DNA of 64,000 nt, taken from the NCBI RefSeq assembly GCF_003634555.1, contig NZ_RBKS01000001.1, positions 868,001-932,000 on the forward strand, written 5' to 3'. Within the stretch, counting starts at the first letter, position 1. Each line of letters begins with the position of its first letter. The stretch comes from Frondihabitans australicus (GTDB lineage: Bacteria > Actinomycetota > Actinomycetes > Actinomycetales > Microbacteriaceae). Under the pieces are notes generated by a model that saw nothing but the letters and a program-made list of their open reading frames with translations, did no database searches and was not told the DNA's origin. The position numbers and the translations under genes are program-made. Positions 45,682-53,006 of this stretch are shown here, piece by piece.

Positions 45682-47282
45682 CCTGCGAGCATGCCATGCC
45701 CGACGGGCGCTCCGTCGCGCTGTGCGTCGTGCGCAGAGACCGACACCAGCTCGTGCGAGACGCCGTCGGAGCCCGTCTCGACCAGGTGGCCGCCCCAGAG
45801 GGCGATGGACTTCGCCCGGTACGTCCATAGCTGGTGCCCGCTGGCGACGTCGAACGCGATGAGGGAGTCGGAGTCGGCCAGAGACGAGTCGATCGCATAC
45901 CCCGTTCCCACCGACTGCCCGACCACGACCGCTCCGCGCGGCAGCGTCGTGGTGAACCGGGTCCGCCCCGTGGCCCCGTCGACCTCCGACACCGTCAGAG
46001 TGCTGTCGGTCGAGCGCACCAGGCCGACCGTCTCGACGTCCGACGTCGTGGCGCCGGTCGGGGTGCCCAGGGGCGAGCCGGTGAAGTCCGTCGACCACCG
46101 CACCGCGCCCGAGGACGGGTCCAGGCAGGTCAGCTTCGACGTGACCGAGGTCATCATCACGCACGACCGCGACGTCGTGAGGCTCGTCACCGCCAGCGCC
46201 GGCACCTGCCAGATCGACCGCCCCGAGGGGTCGAGGCGCACCACGTACGACCCCAGCCCCACGCCCTCCGCGATCGTCACCCCCAGCACCGAGTCGCCGA
46301 CGACCCGGATGCTCGACAGCTCACGCAGATCGCTGCCCCAGCGCGACACCCGCCCGGTCGCCCCGTCGACCGCGATCGTGCCCGTCGTCAACGGCACGAG
46401 CAGACGATCGCGCAGGAGCTGCGGAGACACCGACTGCGACACCGTCTGCCGCCACACCACCCGCCCGAGCGATCGCGCTCGCCGCAGCTCGTACGTCGTC
46501 AGCTCGCCGCCCTGGTTCGGCTCGGCGCTCAGCACCAGGTCGCCCGAGACGCCGAAGTTGACTGCGGCGTCGGAGTTCGCCACCGCGGAGTGGTCGACGA
46601 CCCGGCCCGTGCGCGTGTCGACGAGCACGAGAAACGAGCCGTCCGCTCCGTTCACGCCCACCACCACGCCGTGGACCGACGCCGCCGCATGCCTCACGAT
46701 CGAGAAGACCGTCGTGTGCAGGAACGCACCGAGATCGAGACGCCACAGCGTGCGCCCCGTGTCGGGATCGACCATCATGATCCGCCCGGTCTGCTCCACC
46801 GCCTTCGACTCGCACGACGCGTTCTGACCGGCGGGCCCGACGCTCGGCAGCAGCGCGGTCACCAGCTCGTGCCCGGCATCGATCTGCCCGGTGTCGACGC
46901 GCAGACAGCCGCGCGAGAGGGACGGCGCCAGCCGATGGGGGAGATCGGCACTCCAGCCCGACGCCGTCGGCGCCGACCGCAGGTCGTCGAGGGACGTGCC
47001 GCCGAACGGAGCCTCGGAACCGTAGACGGGCTGCGTCGCCACCCCGGCGACGACGACGAGCGCCACCACGACCAGGAGCGCGCCGTACGCCACGGCGATC
47101 GCCCGCCCCGGCGAGAACCGCCGCACCGGACGACGCCGGGCCGACCCGACAGGCTCCTCCGACACCGAGCCCTCCGCGTTGGAACGCCCCGCAGCGTGCT
47201 CGACCGGCCACCCGGCCTGCTCGCCGAACCGCGCCGTCGTCCGGTCGAGCCCCTCGGGGCGGGCGGGACTCCACGCCGTCAT
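45678..47282 (-). CDS. membrane-anchored PQQ-like beta-propeller protein
   Basis: 534 aa. A cytoplasmic N-terminus (about 1-60, with the basic run SARRRPVRRF), one helix (about 60-85, AVAYGALLVVVALVVVAGVA), then an extracytoplasmic propeller with recurrent PQQ-type repeats: MVDPDTGRTLWRLDLG, VDTRTGRVVDHSAV, VDGATGRVSRWGSDL, LDPSSGAVRWSTDF and DVASGHQLWTYRAK. Four cysteines in the propeller could form disulfides. Similar proteins are scaffolds; no dehydrogenase active site is evident. The frame continues upstream, but ATG 47282 precedes the conserved architecture. Operon with the transglutaminase-like gene. Confidence 0.8.
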   Translation of the reverse strand: MTAWSPARPEGLDRTTARFGEQAGWPVEHAAGRSNAEGSVSEEPVGSARRRPVRRFSPGRAIAVAYGALLVVVALVVVAGVATQPVYGSEAPFGGTSLDDLRSAPTASGWSADLPHRLAPSLSRGCLRVDTGQIDAGHELVTALLPSVGPAGQNASCESKAVEQTGRIMMVDPDTGRTLWRLDLGAFLHTTVFSIVRHAAASVHGVVVGVNGADGSFLVLVDTRTGRVVDHSAVANSDAAVNFGVSGDLVLSAEPNQGGELTTYELRRARSLGRVVWRQTVSQSVSPQLLRDRLLVPLTTGTIAVDGATGRVSRWGSDLRELSSIRVVGDSVLGVTIAEGVGLGSYVVRLDPSGRSIWQVPALAVTSLTTSRSCVMMTSVTSKLTCLDPSSGAVRWSTDFTGSPLGTPTGATTSDVETVGLVRSTDSTLTVSEVDGATGRTRFTTTLPRGAVVVGQSVGTGYAIDSSLADSDSLIAFDVASGHQLWTYRAKSIALWGGHLVETGSDGVSHELVSVSAHDAQRDGAPVGHGMLAG

Positions 47283-47362
47283 CCTCGACCACCTCCGCCC
47301 GACCTCGTCACCCCATCCTCGTCCACGCCGCACCCGCTCGTCGACGCACGGCACCGGGCACG

Positions 47363-47368
47363 TAGGGT
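47363..47368 (+). promoter_or_regulatory. -10-like hexamer TAGGGT of the FAD oxidase gene
   Basis: TAGGGT seven bases before the ATG at 47376; leaderless arrangement. Confidence 0.45.
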
Positions 47369-47375
47369 CGAGGTG

Positions 47376-48956
47376 ATGCCACAGAGAACACGACGCACGA
47401 CCATCGACCGACGGACCTTCCTCGCCGGGGGAGCAGCCGCGGGCGCATTGGCGCTCGCGGGATGCACTGCGCCTGCTCCTGCGCCCACCACGTCGCCCTC
47501 GGCCACGGCGACCGCCACCGGGCCCGACGACTGGACCTCGCTCGCCTCGGCGGTCCGCGGCACGCTGCTGCGCCCCACCTCCAGCGGGTACGCGACCGCG
47601 CGACTCACCGAGAATCCGCGATTCGACGACGCGAAGCCACTCGGGGTCCTCGAGGCGGCCTCGGCGGCGGACGTCGCAGCCGGCCTCGCCTTCGCCCGCA
47701 ACACCAGGACGCCCCTCGCCGTCCGCTCGGGCGGACACAACTACGCCGGCTGGTCGGCCGGAGGGGCGTCCGGCACCGACGTGAAGCCGTCGCTCGTCAT
47801 CTCGACCGCGGGGCTCGACGATGTGCGGATCTCGGGCGAGGGCACGCTCACCGTGGGGCCCGGCGCCTCCATGGCGAAGGTGTACGCCGCGCTCGGCGAG
47901 GCGGGGAGGGCGATCGGCGCAGGCTCCTGCGCCACCGTGGCCATCGGCGGGCTGACCCTCGGCGGCGGAGTCGGCGTGCTCGCACGCTCGTTCGGCCTCA
48001 CCTGCGACCAGCTGACCGGCGTCGAGATCGTCACCGCCGACGGCGCCGTCCACCACTGCACCGCCACGAGCGACGCCGACCTGTTCTGGGCCAGCCGCGG
48101 CGGCGGAGGGGGCGTCACCGGCGTCGTCACATCGATGACCTTCGACACGCAGGCCGCACCGCAGGTGACGATGTTCGCCCTCACCTGGCCCTGGTCGGCC
48201 GCCGCGCAGGTCGTCGCCGCCTGGCAGGACTGGGCGCTCGCCGAAGGCGCGCCCGATCAGCTCTGGTCGACGCTCAAGCTGCTGGGCGGGCAGACGCACC
48301 CCTCGGGCCCCGCCCTCACGGTGTCGGGCACCTGGACCGGCGACTCGGCCGCGCTCGCAGCCCAGCTGGCGCCGCTGCTGAAGGCCGTGAAGACGGCGCC
48401 CACGAGCAATGTCGCGACCTCGCACACCTACCAGGACGCCATGTTCCGGTACGCAGGATGCGCGGACCAGCCCGCCTCGAAGTGCACCACCGCTCCCGGC
48501 GGCGTCCTCGACCGCGTCGCCGAGTCGGGCACGTCGCATCTGCCGACCACGACCTTGCCGGCCGCCGGGATCGCCGCTCTCGTGGCCAAGGTCGAGGCCG
48601 CGCAGAGCGTCGTCGGCCTCACCGAGGGCGGCATCTCGCTCGACGCGCTCGGCGGTGCGGTGTCGCGCGTCGGGGCCGCCGACACGGCGTTCGCCCACCG
48701 CTCGGCGCTCATGAGCGTGCAGTACACGGCCACGTTCGCCGACGGCGCCTCGCCAGCCGCCTACGACTCGTACGTGCGCGGCTTCCGCACGGCGATGGGG
48801 CAGTACTGGAGCGACACCGCCTACGTCAACTACGCGGACCCGTCGCTCAGCGACCCCGGGCAGGCGTACTTCGGCGACAATCTAGCGGGGCTGAAGTCCA
48901 TCGCCAAGAAGGTGGACCCCGACGGCATCTTCGCGCAGCCGCACCTGCTCGACTAG
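47376..48956 (+). CDS. exported FAD-linked oxidase (BBE family), Tat lipoprotein
   Basis: 526 aa. The N-terminus carries a twin-arginine motif (DRRTFLAGG) and a lipobox ending LALAGC, so it should be Tat-exported folded with FAD and lipid-anchored outside the membrane. The FAD domain shows LAVRSGGHNYAGWSAGG, where the His after SGG is the usual covalent flavin site, plus GAGSCATVAIGGLTLGGGVG and the C-terminal YVNYADPSL of berberine-bridge-type oxidases. Substrates of this family are typically sugars or alkaloid-like compounds; here unknown. The stop codon lies inside the LexA-like box of the next gene. Confidence 0.9.
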   Translation: MPQRTRRTTIDRRTFLAGGAAAGALALAGCTAPAPAPTTSPSATATATGPDDWTSLASAVRGTLLRPTSSGYATARLTENPRFDDAKPLGVLEAASAADVAAGLAFARNTRTPLAVRSGGHNYAGWSAGGASGTDVKPSLVISTAGLDDVRISGEGTLTVGPGASMAKVYAALGEAGRAIGAGSCATVAIGGLTLGGGVGVLARSFGLTCDQLTGVEIVTADGAVHHCTATSDADLFWASRGGGGGVTGVVTSMTFDTQAAPQVTMFALTWPWSAAAQVVAAWQDWALAEGAPDQLWSTLKLLGGQTHPSGPALTVSGTWTGDSAALAAQLAPLLKAVKTAPTSNVATSHTYQDAMFRYAGCADQPASKCTTAPGGVLDRVAESGTSHLPTTTLPAAGIAALVAKVEAAQSVVGLTEGGISLDALGGAVSRVGAADTAFAHRSALMSVQYTATFADGASPAAYDSYVRGFRTAMGQYWSDTAYVNYADPSLSDPGQAYFGDNLAGLKSIAKKVDPDGIFAQPHLLD

Positions 48957-48969
48957 AACATACGTTCGA
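48954..48969. promoter_or_regulatory. LexA/SOS-like box
   Basis: TAGAACATACGTTCGA, one mismatch from the actinobacterial LexA palindrome TCGAAC-N4-GTTCGA. It ends seven bases before the TAGGGT -10-like hexamer of the AlkB-like gene, a repressing position. Seen directly; regulation by LexA is inferred. Confidence 0.6.
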
Positions 48970-48976
48970 ACGCGCG

Positions 48977-48982
48977 TAGGGT
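48977..48982 (+). promoter_or_regulatory. -10-like hexamer TAGGGT of the AlkB-like gene
   Basis: TAGGGT six bases before the ATG at 48989; leaderless arrangement, with the LexA-like box just upstream. Confidence 0.45.
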
Positions 48983-48988
48983 GTGGGC

Positions 48989-49633
48989 ATGTCCCTTTCC
49001 TTCCAGGCCTCGCTCTTCGACTCGCTCGACGACACCCCGTCGCCGCGACTCGGCGCCCTCGGCTCGGCCGTCGAGCGCATCGAGCTCGACAGCGGCGCCT
49101 GGCTCGATCTGCGACCCGGCTGGGTCGCGGGCTCCGACGAGCTGTTCGAGCGTCTCGTCGAGCACGTGCCGTGGAAGGCCGACCGTCGCGAGATGTACGA
49201 CCGCGTCGTCGACGTGCCGCGCCTCGTCTCCTGGTTCGGGCCCGGCGCCCCGCTGCCCGACCCGACGCTGCCCGAGGCCATGGACCGCCTCAACGACCAC
49301 TACGGCCGGCCACCCCGTCAGGTGTTCGAGACGGCGGGTCTGTGCTTCTACCGCACCGGCGACGACAGCATCGCCTGGCACGGCGATCGCGTCGGGCCGG
49401 CCATCGACCGCGACACGATGGTGGCGATCGTGTCGGTCGGCGCCGCCCGCACGCTGGCGGTGCGGTCGCGGGCGACGGGAGTCGTGCGGCGGTTCCCGCT
49501 CGGCCACGGCGATCTGCTCGTTATGGGCGGCAGCTGCCAGCGGACGCAGGAGCACGCGATCGCCAAGACGAGGTCGGCCGTCGGGCCGCGGATCAGCATC
49601 CAGTACCGCCCCGTCTGGGCCCGTTCGGTCTGA
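48989..49633 (+). CDS. alkB: AlkB-like 2-oxoglutarate/Fe(II) dioxygenase
   Basis: 214 aa. Fe(II) ligands appear as HGD in IAWHGDRVG and the distal His in TQEHAIAKT, and the 2-oxoglutarate Arg in GPRISIQYR. The segment RTGDDSIAWHGD and the preceding Tyr match AlkB-type alkylated-base demethylases. ATG 48989 follows the -10-like hexamer; an in-frame GTG six bases earlier is less likely. The LexA-like operator upstream fits a DNA-damage repair role. Confidence 0.88.
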   Translation: MSLSFQASLFDSLDDTPSPRLGALGSAVERIELDSGAWLDLRPGWVAGSDELFERLVEHVPWKADRREMYDRVVDVPRLVSWFGPGAPLPDPTLPEAMDRLNDHYGRPPRQVFETAGLCFYRTGDDSIAWHGDRVGPAIDRDTMVAIVSVGAARTLAVRSRATGVVRRFPLGHGDLLVMGGSCQRTQEHAIAKTRSAVGPRISIQYRPVWARSV

Positions 49634-49690
49634 CGTCGGTCGCGTCGTCGGCGTTCCCTCGGGGTCGCGCGTGCCGCTACGGTAGAGCGC

Positions 49691-50206
49691 ATGGTTCTGG
49701 TACCCGATGAGACCCCGATCGCGGCCCGCGACTCGACCAGAGAGATCCTGGGCTGGCTGGAATTCGGCGAAGCGGCTCGCGACCTGGCGCAGGACGTCCT
49801 CGGCTCCGGCTTCCGCCCGGACGTCATCGTGGCCATCGCCCGTGGCGGCCTCGTGCTCGCCGGCGCCATCGCCTACGCGCTCGACACGAAGATGTGCGGC
49901 TCGATCAACGTCGAGTTCTACACCGGCGTGAACTCCGTGCTCGACGCCCCGGTCGTGCTGCCCCCGGCCCTCGACGCGCCGTCGCTGGCGGGCAAGCGCG
50001 TGCTGCTCGTCGACGACGTCTCCGACTCGGGCCGCACTCTCGAGCTCGTCCGCAACCTGCTGCGCGAGATCGGCGCCGACGTCCACACGGTGTGCCTCTA
50101 CGCGAAGCCGCGCACGATCCTCGAGCCCGACCACGTGTGGCGTCACACCGCCGACTGGATCACCTTCCCGTGGAGCGCTCTGCCCCCGGTGACGGTGTCC
50201 ACGTGA
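49691..50206 (+). CDS. type I phosphoribosyltransferase (purine type)
   Basis: 171 aa with the PRPP-binding loop RVLLVDDVSDSGRTLELV and the PPi loop IARGGLVLAGAIAYAL. Short, with a hood region (DHVWRHTADWITFPW) like xanthine/hypoxanthine phosphoribosyltransferases, so purine salvage is likely, but base specificity cannot be decided. A TACGGT hexamer lies seven bases before the ATG. The stop overlaps the S51 peptidase start (GTGA). Confidence 0.86.
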   Translation: MVLVPDETPIAARDSTREILGWLEFGEAARDLAQDVLGSGFRPDVIVAIARGGLVLAGAIAYALDTKMCGSINVEFYTGVNSVLDAPVVLPPALDAPSLAGKRVLLVDDVSDSGRTLELVRNLLREIGADVHTVCLYAKPRTILEPDHVWRHTADWITFPWSALPPVTVST

Positions 50207-50946
50207 GCATCCACCTCGTCGGTGGGGGCTGGTCGGCCGAGTCGACCGAGGTCTACGAGCTGTTCGTCGCCGAGGCGGCGACCCGCGCCGCGCGCGTCGG
50301 TCGCGACGTGCCCCGCATCGCGGTCCTGATCGTCGTCGAGGACGACGTGCCGTCGGAGGAGTTCCGTACGGGCTATCCGGCCATGCTGGCGTCGGTGGGT
50401 CCGTGCGAACCCCTGGTCCACGAGGTCGACGGCGGTGAGGCGTTCGACACGGTCGTGCTCTCCGACATCGACGCGCTCCTCGTCGCCGGCGGCATGACGC
50501 CGGCGTACTTCGACGCGGTGATGCCGATCGTCGATCAGGTGCGGCTCCTCGTCGCCGACGGGCTGCCCTACCTGGGGTTCTCGGCCGGCGCGATGATCGC
50601 CGCCGACACCGCGATCCTCGGCGGCTACATGATCGGCGGCGTCGAGGTGTGCCCGGCCGACGCGGCGGAGGACCTCGACGAGGTGACGCTCGTGCAGGGC
50701 CTCGGCCTGGTCGACCTGGCGATCGACGTGCACGCGGCCCAGTGGGGCACGCTGACGCGCCTCATCGCGGCGACCGAAGCGGGCATGGTCACGGGCGGCG
50801 TCGCGATCGACGAGAACACCGTGCTCGTGGTCGGCGAGGGCGCCCTCGCCGTGATCGGCTCCGGCAGCGTGTGGCGGGTCGAGCCGCAGATCGACGACGA
50901 CGGCGAGATCACGGGCGTCTCCGTCGGCACGATCGGCGTCGACTGA
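50203..50946 (+). CDS. peptidase S51 / cyanophycinase-like protein
   Basis: 247 aa with a class-I-glutamine-amidotransferase-like fold. The nucleophile elbow [18 protein letters not shown] has Ser where the S51 family has it, [16 protein letters not shown] precedes it and [16 protein letters not shown] supplies the later His. Family members are Asp-specific dipeptidases (PepE) or cyanophycinases; which applies is unclear. Coupled to the phosphoribosyltransferase gene (GTGA), and ung starts 2 bp after its stop, so these form one transcript. Confidence 0.8.
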   Translation: MSIHLVGGGWSAESTEVYELFVAEAATRAARVGRDVPRIAVLIVVEDDVPSEEFRTGYPAMLASVGPCEPLVHEVDGGEAFDTVVLSDIDALLVAGGMTPAYFDAVMPIVDQVRLLVADGLPYLGFSAGAMIAADTAILGGYMIGGVEVCPADAAEDLDEVTLVQGLGLVDLAIDVHAAQWGTLTRLIAATEAGMVTGGVAIDENTVLVVGEGALAVIGSGSVWRVEPQIDDDGEITGVSVGTIGVD

Positions 50947-50948
50947 CC

Positions 50949-51650
50949 GTGGAACCCCGTCCCGTCGCAGACCTCGTCGACCCGGGCTGGGCGGCCGCTC
51001 TCGAGCCGGTCAGCGGTCGGATCGCCGAGATGGGCTCGTTCCTGCGGGCCGAGGTCGCGGCCGGTCGGCACTATCTTCCGGCCGGGTCGTCGGTGCTCCG
51101 GGCGTTCACGTACCCCTTCGACGAGGTCAAGGTGCTGATCGTGGGGCAGGACCCCTACCCGACGCCGGGGCACCCGATCGGACTCTCGTTCGCCGTCGAC
51201 CCGCACGTCCGCCCCGTTCCGCGGAGCCTCGCCAACATCTACCGCGAGCTGCAGACCGACCTCGGCATCGAGCCCGTCCCTCACGGCGACCTGCGGGCGT
51301 GGTCGTCGCGCGGCGTCATGCTTTTGAACCGGGTGCTCACCGTGGCCCCGGGCGACGCCGGCTCGCACCGCGGCAAGGGCTGGGAGGCCGTCACCGAGCA
51401 GGCGATCCGGGCCCTGGCGGCTCGACGTGGGCCCCTGGTCGCCGTGCTGTGGGGGCGGCCGGCGCAGGAGCTGAAGCCTCTCCTCGGCGACGTCCCCACC
51501 GTCGAGTCCCCCCATCCGTCGCCGTTGTCCGCGTCGCGCGGCTTCTTCGGGTCCCGGCCGTTCAGTCGCGTCAACGCGCTGCTCGAGAAGCAGGGCGCCG
51601 AACCCGTCGACTGGCGGCTGGACTCGGTTCCGCCCGACGTGGCAGGGTGA
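50949..51650 (+). CDS. ung: uracil-DNA glycosylase
   Basis: Removes uracil from DNA. The 233 residues carry the water-activating loop [30 protein letters not shown] for uracil recognition and the DNA-intercalation loop [15 protein letters not shown] with the catalytic His. The GTG start lies 2 bp after the S51 gene. Actinobacterial family-1 enzyme of normal length. Confidence 0.96.
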   Translation: MEPRPVADLVDPGWAAALEPVSGRIAEMGSFLRAEVAAGRHYLPAGSSVLRAFTYPFDEVKVLIVGQDPYPTPGHPIGLSFAVDPHVRPVPRSLANIYRELQTDLGIEPVPHGDLRAWSSRGVMLLNRVLTVAPGDAGSHRGKGWEAVTEQAIRALAARRGPLVAVLWGRPAQELKPLLGDVPTVESPHPSPLSASRGFFGSRPFSRVNALLEKQGAEPVDWRLDSVPPDVAG

Positions 51651-51654
51651 GCGG

Positions 51655-52254
51655 GTGCTTGAAGAGGAATACCAGCCCAGGCGCCAGCTGCCTCGCCACC
51701 TGAGGCCTGCGCCGGCTCCTGAGCCCGAGTTCTCGTTCGAGATCAGGCCCGCGACGGCGACCGACATGCCTGCGGTGCGCGACGTCTACAACCTCTACGT
51801 GGCGAACTCGACGGTGACATTCGACTCGCGGCAGAAGTCGCTAGGCGAATGGCGGGCCGTCTTCGCTCGCGCCACCCGGCTGCGACTGCCGTTCCTCGTG
51901 GCAGTGTCGCCTGCCGGCACCGTGCTCGGCTACGCCCACGTCGAGCCGTGGCAGGGGCGGGAGACGAACCGCTCGATCGTCGAGACGTCGATCTACCTCG
52001 GGCCGGCGGCGACCGGGAAGGGACTCGGGCGAGCGCTGCTGGCGGCGCTGCTCGACGCCTGCCAGGAGGCCGGGATCCGGCAGATCATCGCGATCATCGC
52101 CGACCAGGGCGCCGACGCGTCGATCCGGTTGCACGCGTCGCTCGGGTTCAAGGAGATCGGCCGGATGGGGCGGGTCGGCTTCAAGTTCGACCGGTGGCTG
52201 GGCACCGTGACGATGCAGAAGAACCTGAAGAAGAAGTCGCGGGTCGGGCGCTAG
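51655..52254 (+). CDS. GNAT acetyltransferase, phosphinothricin-acetyltransferase-like
   Basis: 199 aa. An N-terminal ~30-residue Pro/Arg-rich stretch precedes the GNAT domain: IRPATATDMPAVRDVYN, GYAHVEPWQGR, the acetyl-CoA loop ATGKGLGRALLAALLDA and ASIRLHASLGFKEIGRMGRV before a Lys-rich end. This layout matches the Pat/methionine sulfoximine acetyltransferase group. The GTG start lies 4 bp after ung, so it is the last gene of that transcript. Acceptor unknown. Confidence 0.87.
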   Translation: MLEEEYQPRRQLPRHLRPAPAPEPEFSFEIRPATATDMPAVRDVYNLYVANSTVTFDSRQKSLGEWRAVFARATRLRLPFLVAVSPAGTVLGYAHVEPWQGRETNRSIVETSIYLGPAATGKGLGRALLAALLDACQEAGIRQIIAIIADQGADASIRLHASLGFKEIGRMGRVGFKFDRWLGTVTMQKNLKKKSRVGR

Positions 52255-52279
52255 GAGTCGCGGCGAGTCGATCGCGGCG

Positions 52280-52636
52280 CTAGTGCGTCGCGGCCGCGCT
52301 GTGCCGCCCGCCGACCTCGAGGAGCGCGACGCCGGCGATGACGAGCACCATGCCGCCGATCTGCACGAGGGTGAGCGACTCGTGGAACACCAGCCACGAG
52401 ATCACGGCGACCAGGACGACGCCGACCCCGGCCCAGATCGCGTACGAGATGCCCAGCGGGATGCCCTGGTTGAGGGCGCGCTGCAGGAGCACGAACGAGG
52501 CGATGTAGCCGACGGCGACGATGGCGTACGGCCACACGGGCGCCTTGCCCTCGGCGCCGGGGGTGCTCGTGACGCGGAGGAACGTGGTCGCGACCACTTC
52601 GCTGACGATCGCCGCGGCGAGGAGGAGGTAGCCCAT
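52280..52636 (-). CDS. SMR-family multidrug efflux protein
   Basis: 118 aa, four membrane helices. The essential membrane Glu is at position 13 (GYLLLAAAIVSEVVAT), and LNQGIPLGISYAIWAGVGVV in helix 3 matches EmrE-type members. Exports cationic compounds or acts in a pair; it is single here. A TACGGT hexamer seven bases before ATG 52636 supports this start over the one three codons upstream. The palindromic array at 52773-52866 lies about 140-230 bp upstream of it. Confidence 0.92.
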   Translation of the reverse strand: MGYLLLAAAIVSEVVATTFLRVTSTPGAEGKAPVWPYAIVAVGYIASFVLLQRALNQGIPLGISYAIWAGVGVVLVAVISWLVFHESLTLVQIGGMVLVIAGVALLEVGGRHSAAATH

Positions 52637-52643
52637 GGCTCTC

Positions 52644-52649
52644 ACCGTA
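52644..52649 (-). promoter_or_regulatory. -10-like hexamer TACGGT of the SMR gene
   Basis: TACGGT on the minus strand, seven bases before the SMR ATG; leaderless arrangement. Confidence 0.45.
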
Positions 52650-52772
52650 GCGTCTCGCCGTGAATGACTCGTGCCGTGCCGGGCGTGGTCGCCGTCGCTA
52701 GTGGCTCCTCGCTCATCGCTTTTCCCTGCGCGGCTGCCAGTCGTCGCCGGGGAGGTTGTCCCATGGACGTTC

Positions 52773-52866
52773 TTCAGGTTCGCCTGAATTCAGGAATTCC
52801 TGAAGCTGGCCTCACCCTTCACCTGAACCCCAATTTCAGGTTCGCCTGAATTCAGGCGAACCTGAA
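52773..52866. repeat. four-copy palindromic array TTCAGG-N4-CCTGAA
   Basis: Copies at 52773-52788 (spacer TTCG), 52789-52804 (AATT), 52835-52850 (TTCG) and 52851-52866 (CGAA). Copies 1-2 and 3-4 abut directly; the pairs are separated by 30 bp that hold one more half site (CCTGAA, 52822-52827). The second pair lies inside a perfect 34-bp palindrome, 52834-52867. The array is clearly less GC-rich than its surroundings. It lies in the 370-bp gap between the SMR gene and the chaplin-like gene, which holds nothing else I recognise. Probably an operator for an unknown dimeric regulator. Confidence 0.8.
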
Positions 52867-53006
52867 AGACGCCCTGCGGCATACCTGCCCGCGGCCGGTG
52901 CTGTAGGGGGGCGCAACAGTGTCGACCGGGCGGACCCCTGATCCCGTGCAGGCCAAACGGCCCGACCGGCGGGAGGATGCCGGCGGGCCGATCGGCCTCG
53001 CTCGAC

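Noticed and set aside
52664-52849. 61-codon plus-strand frame across the palindromic array
   Set aside because: Its C-terminal half is made of the TTCAGG/CCTGAA repeats, with no ribosome binding site; more likely a chance frame over a regulatory array.
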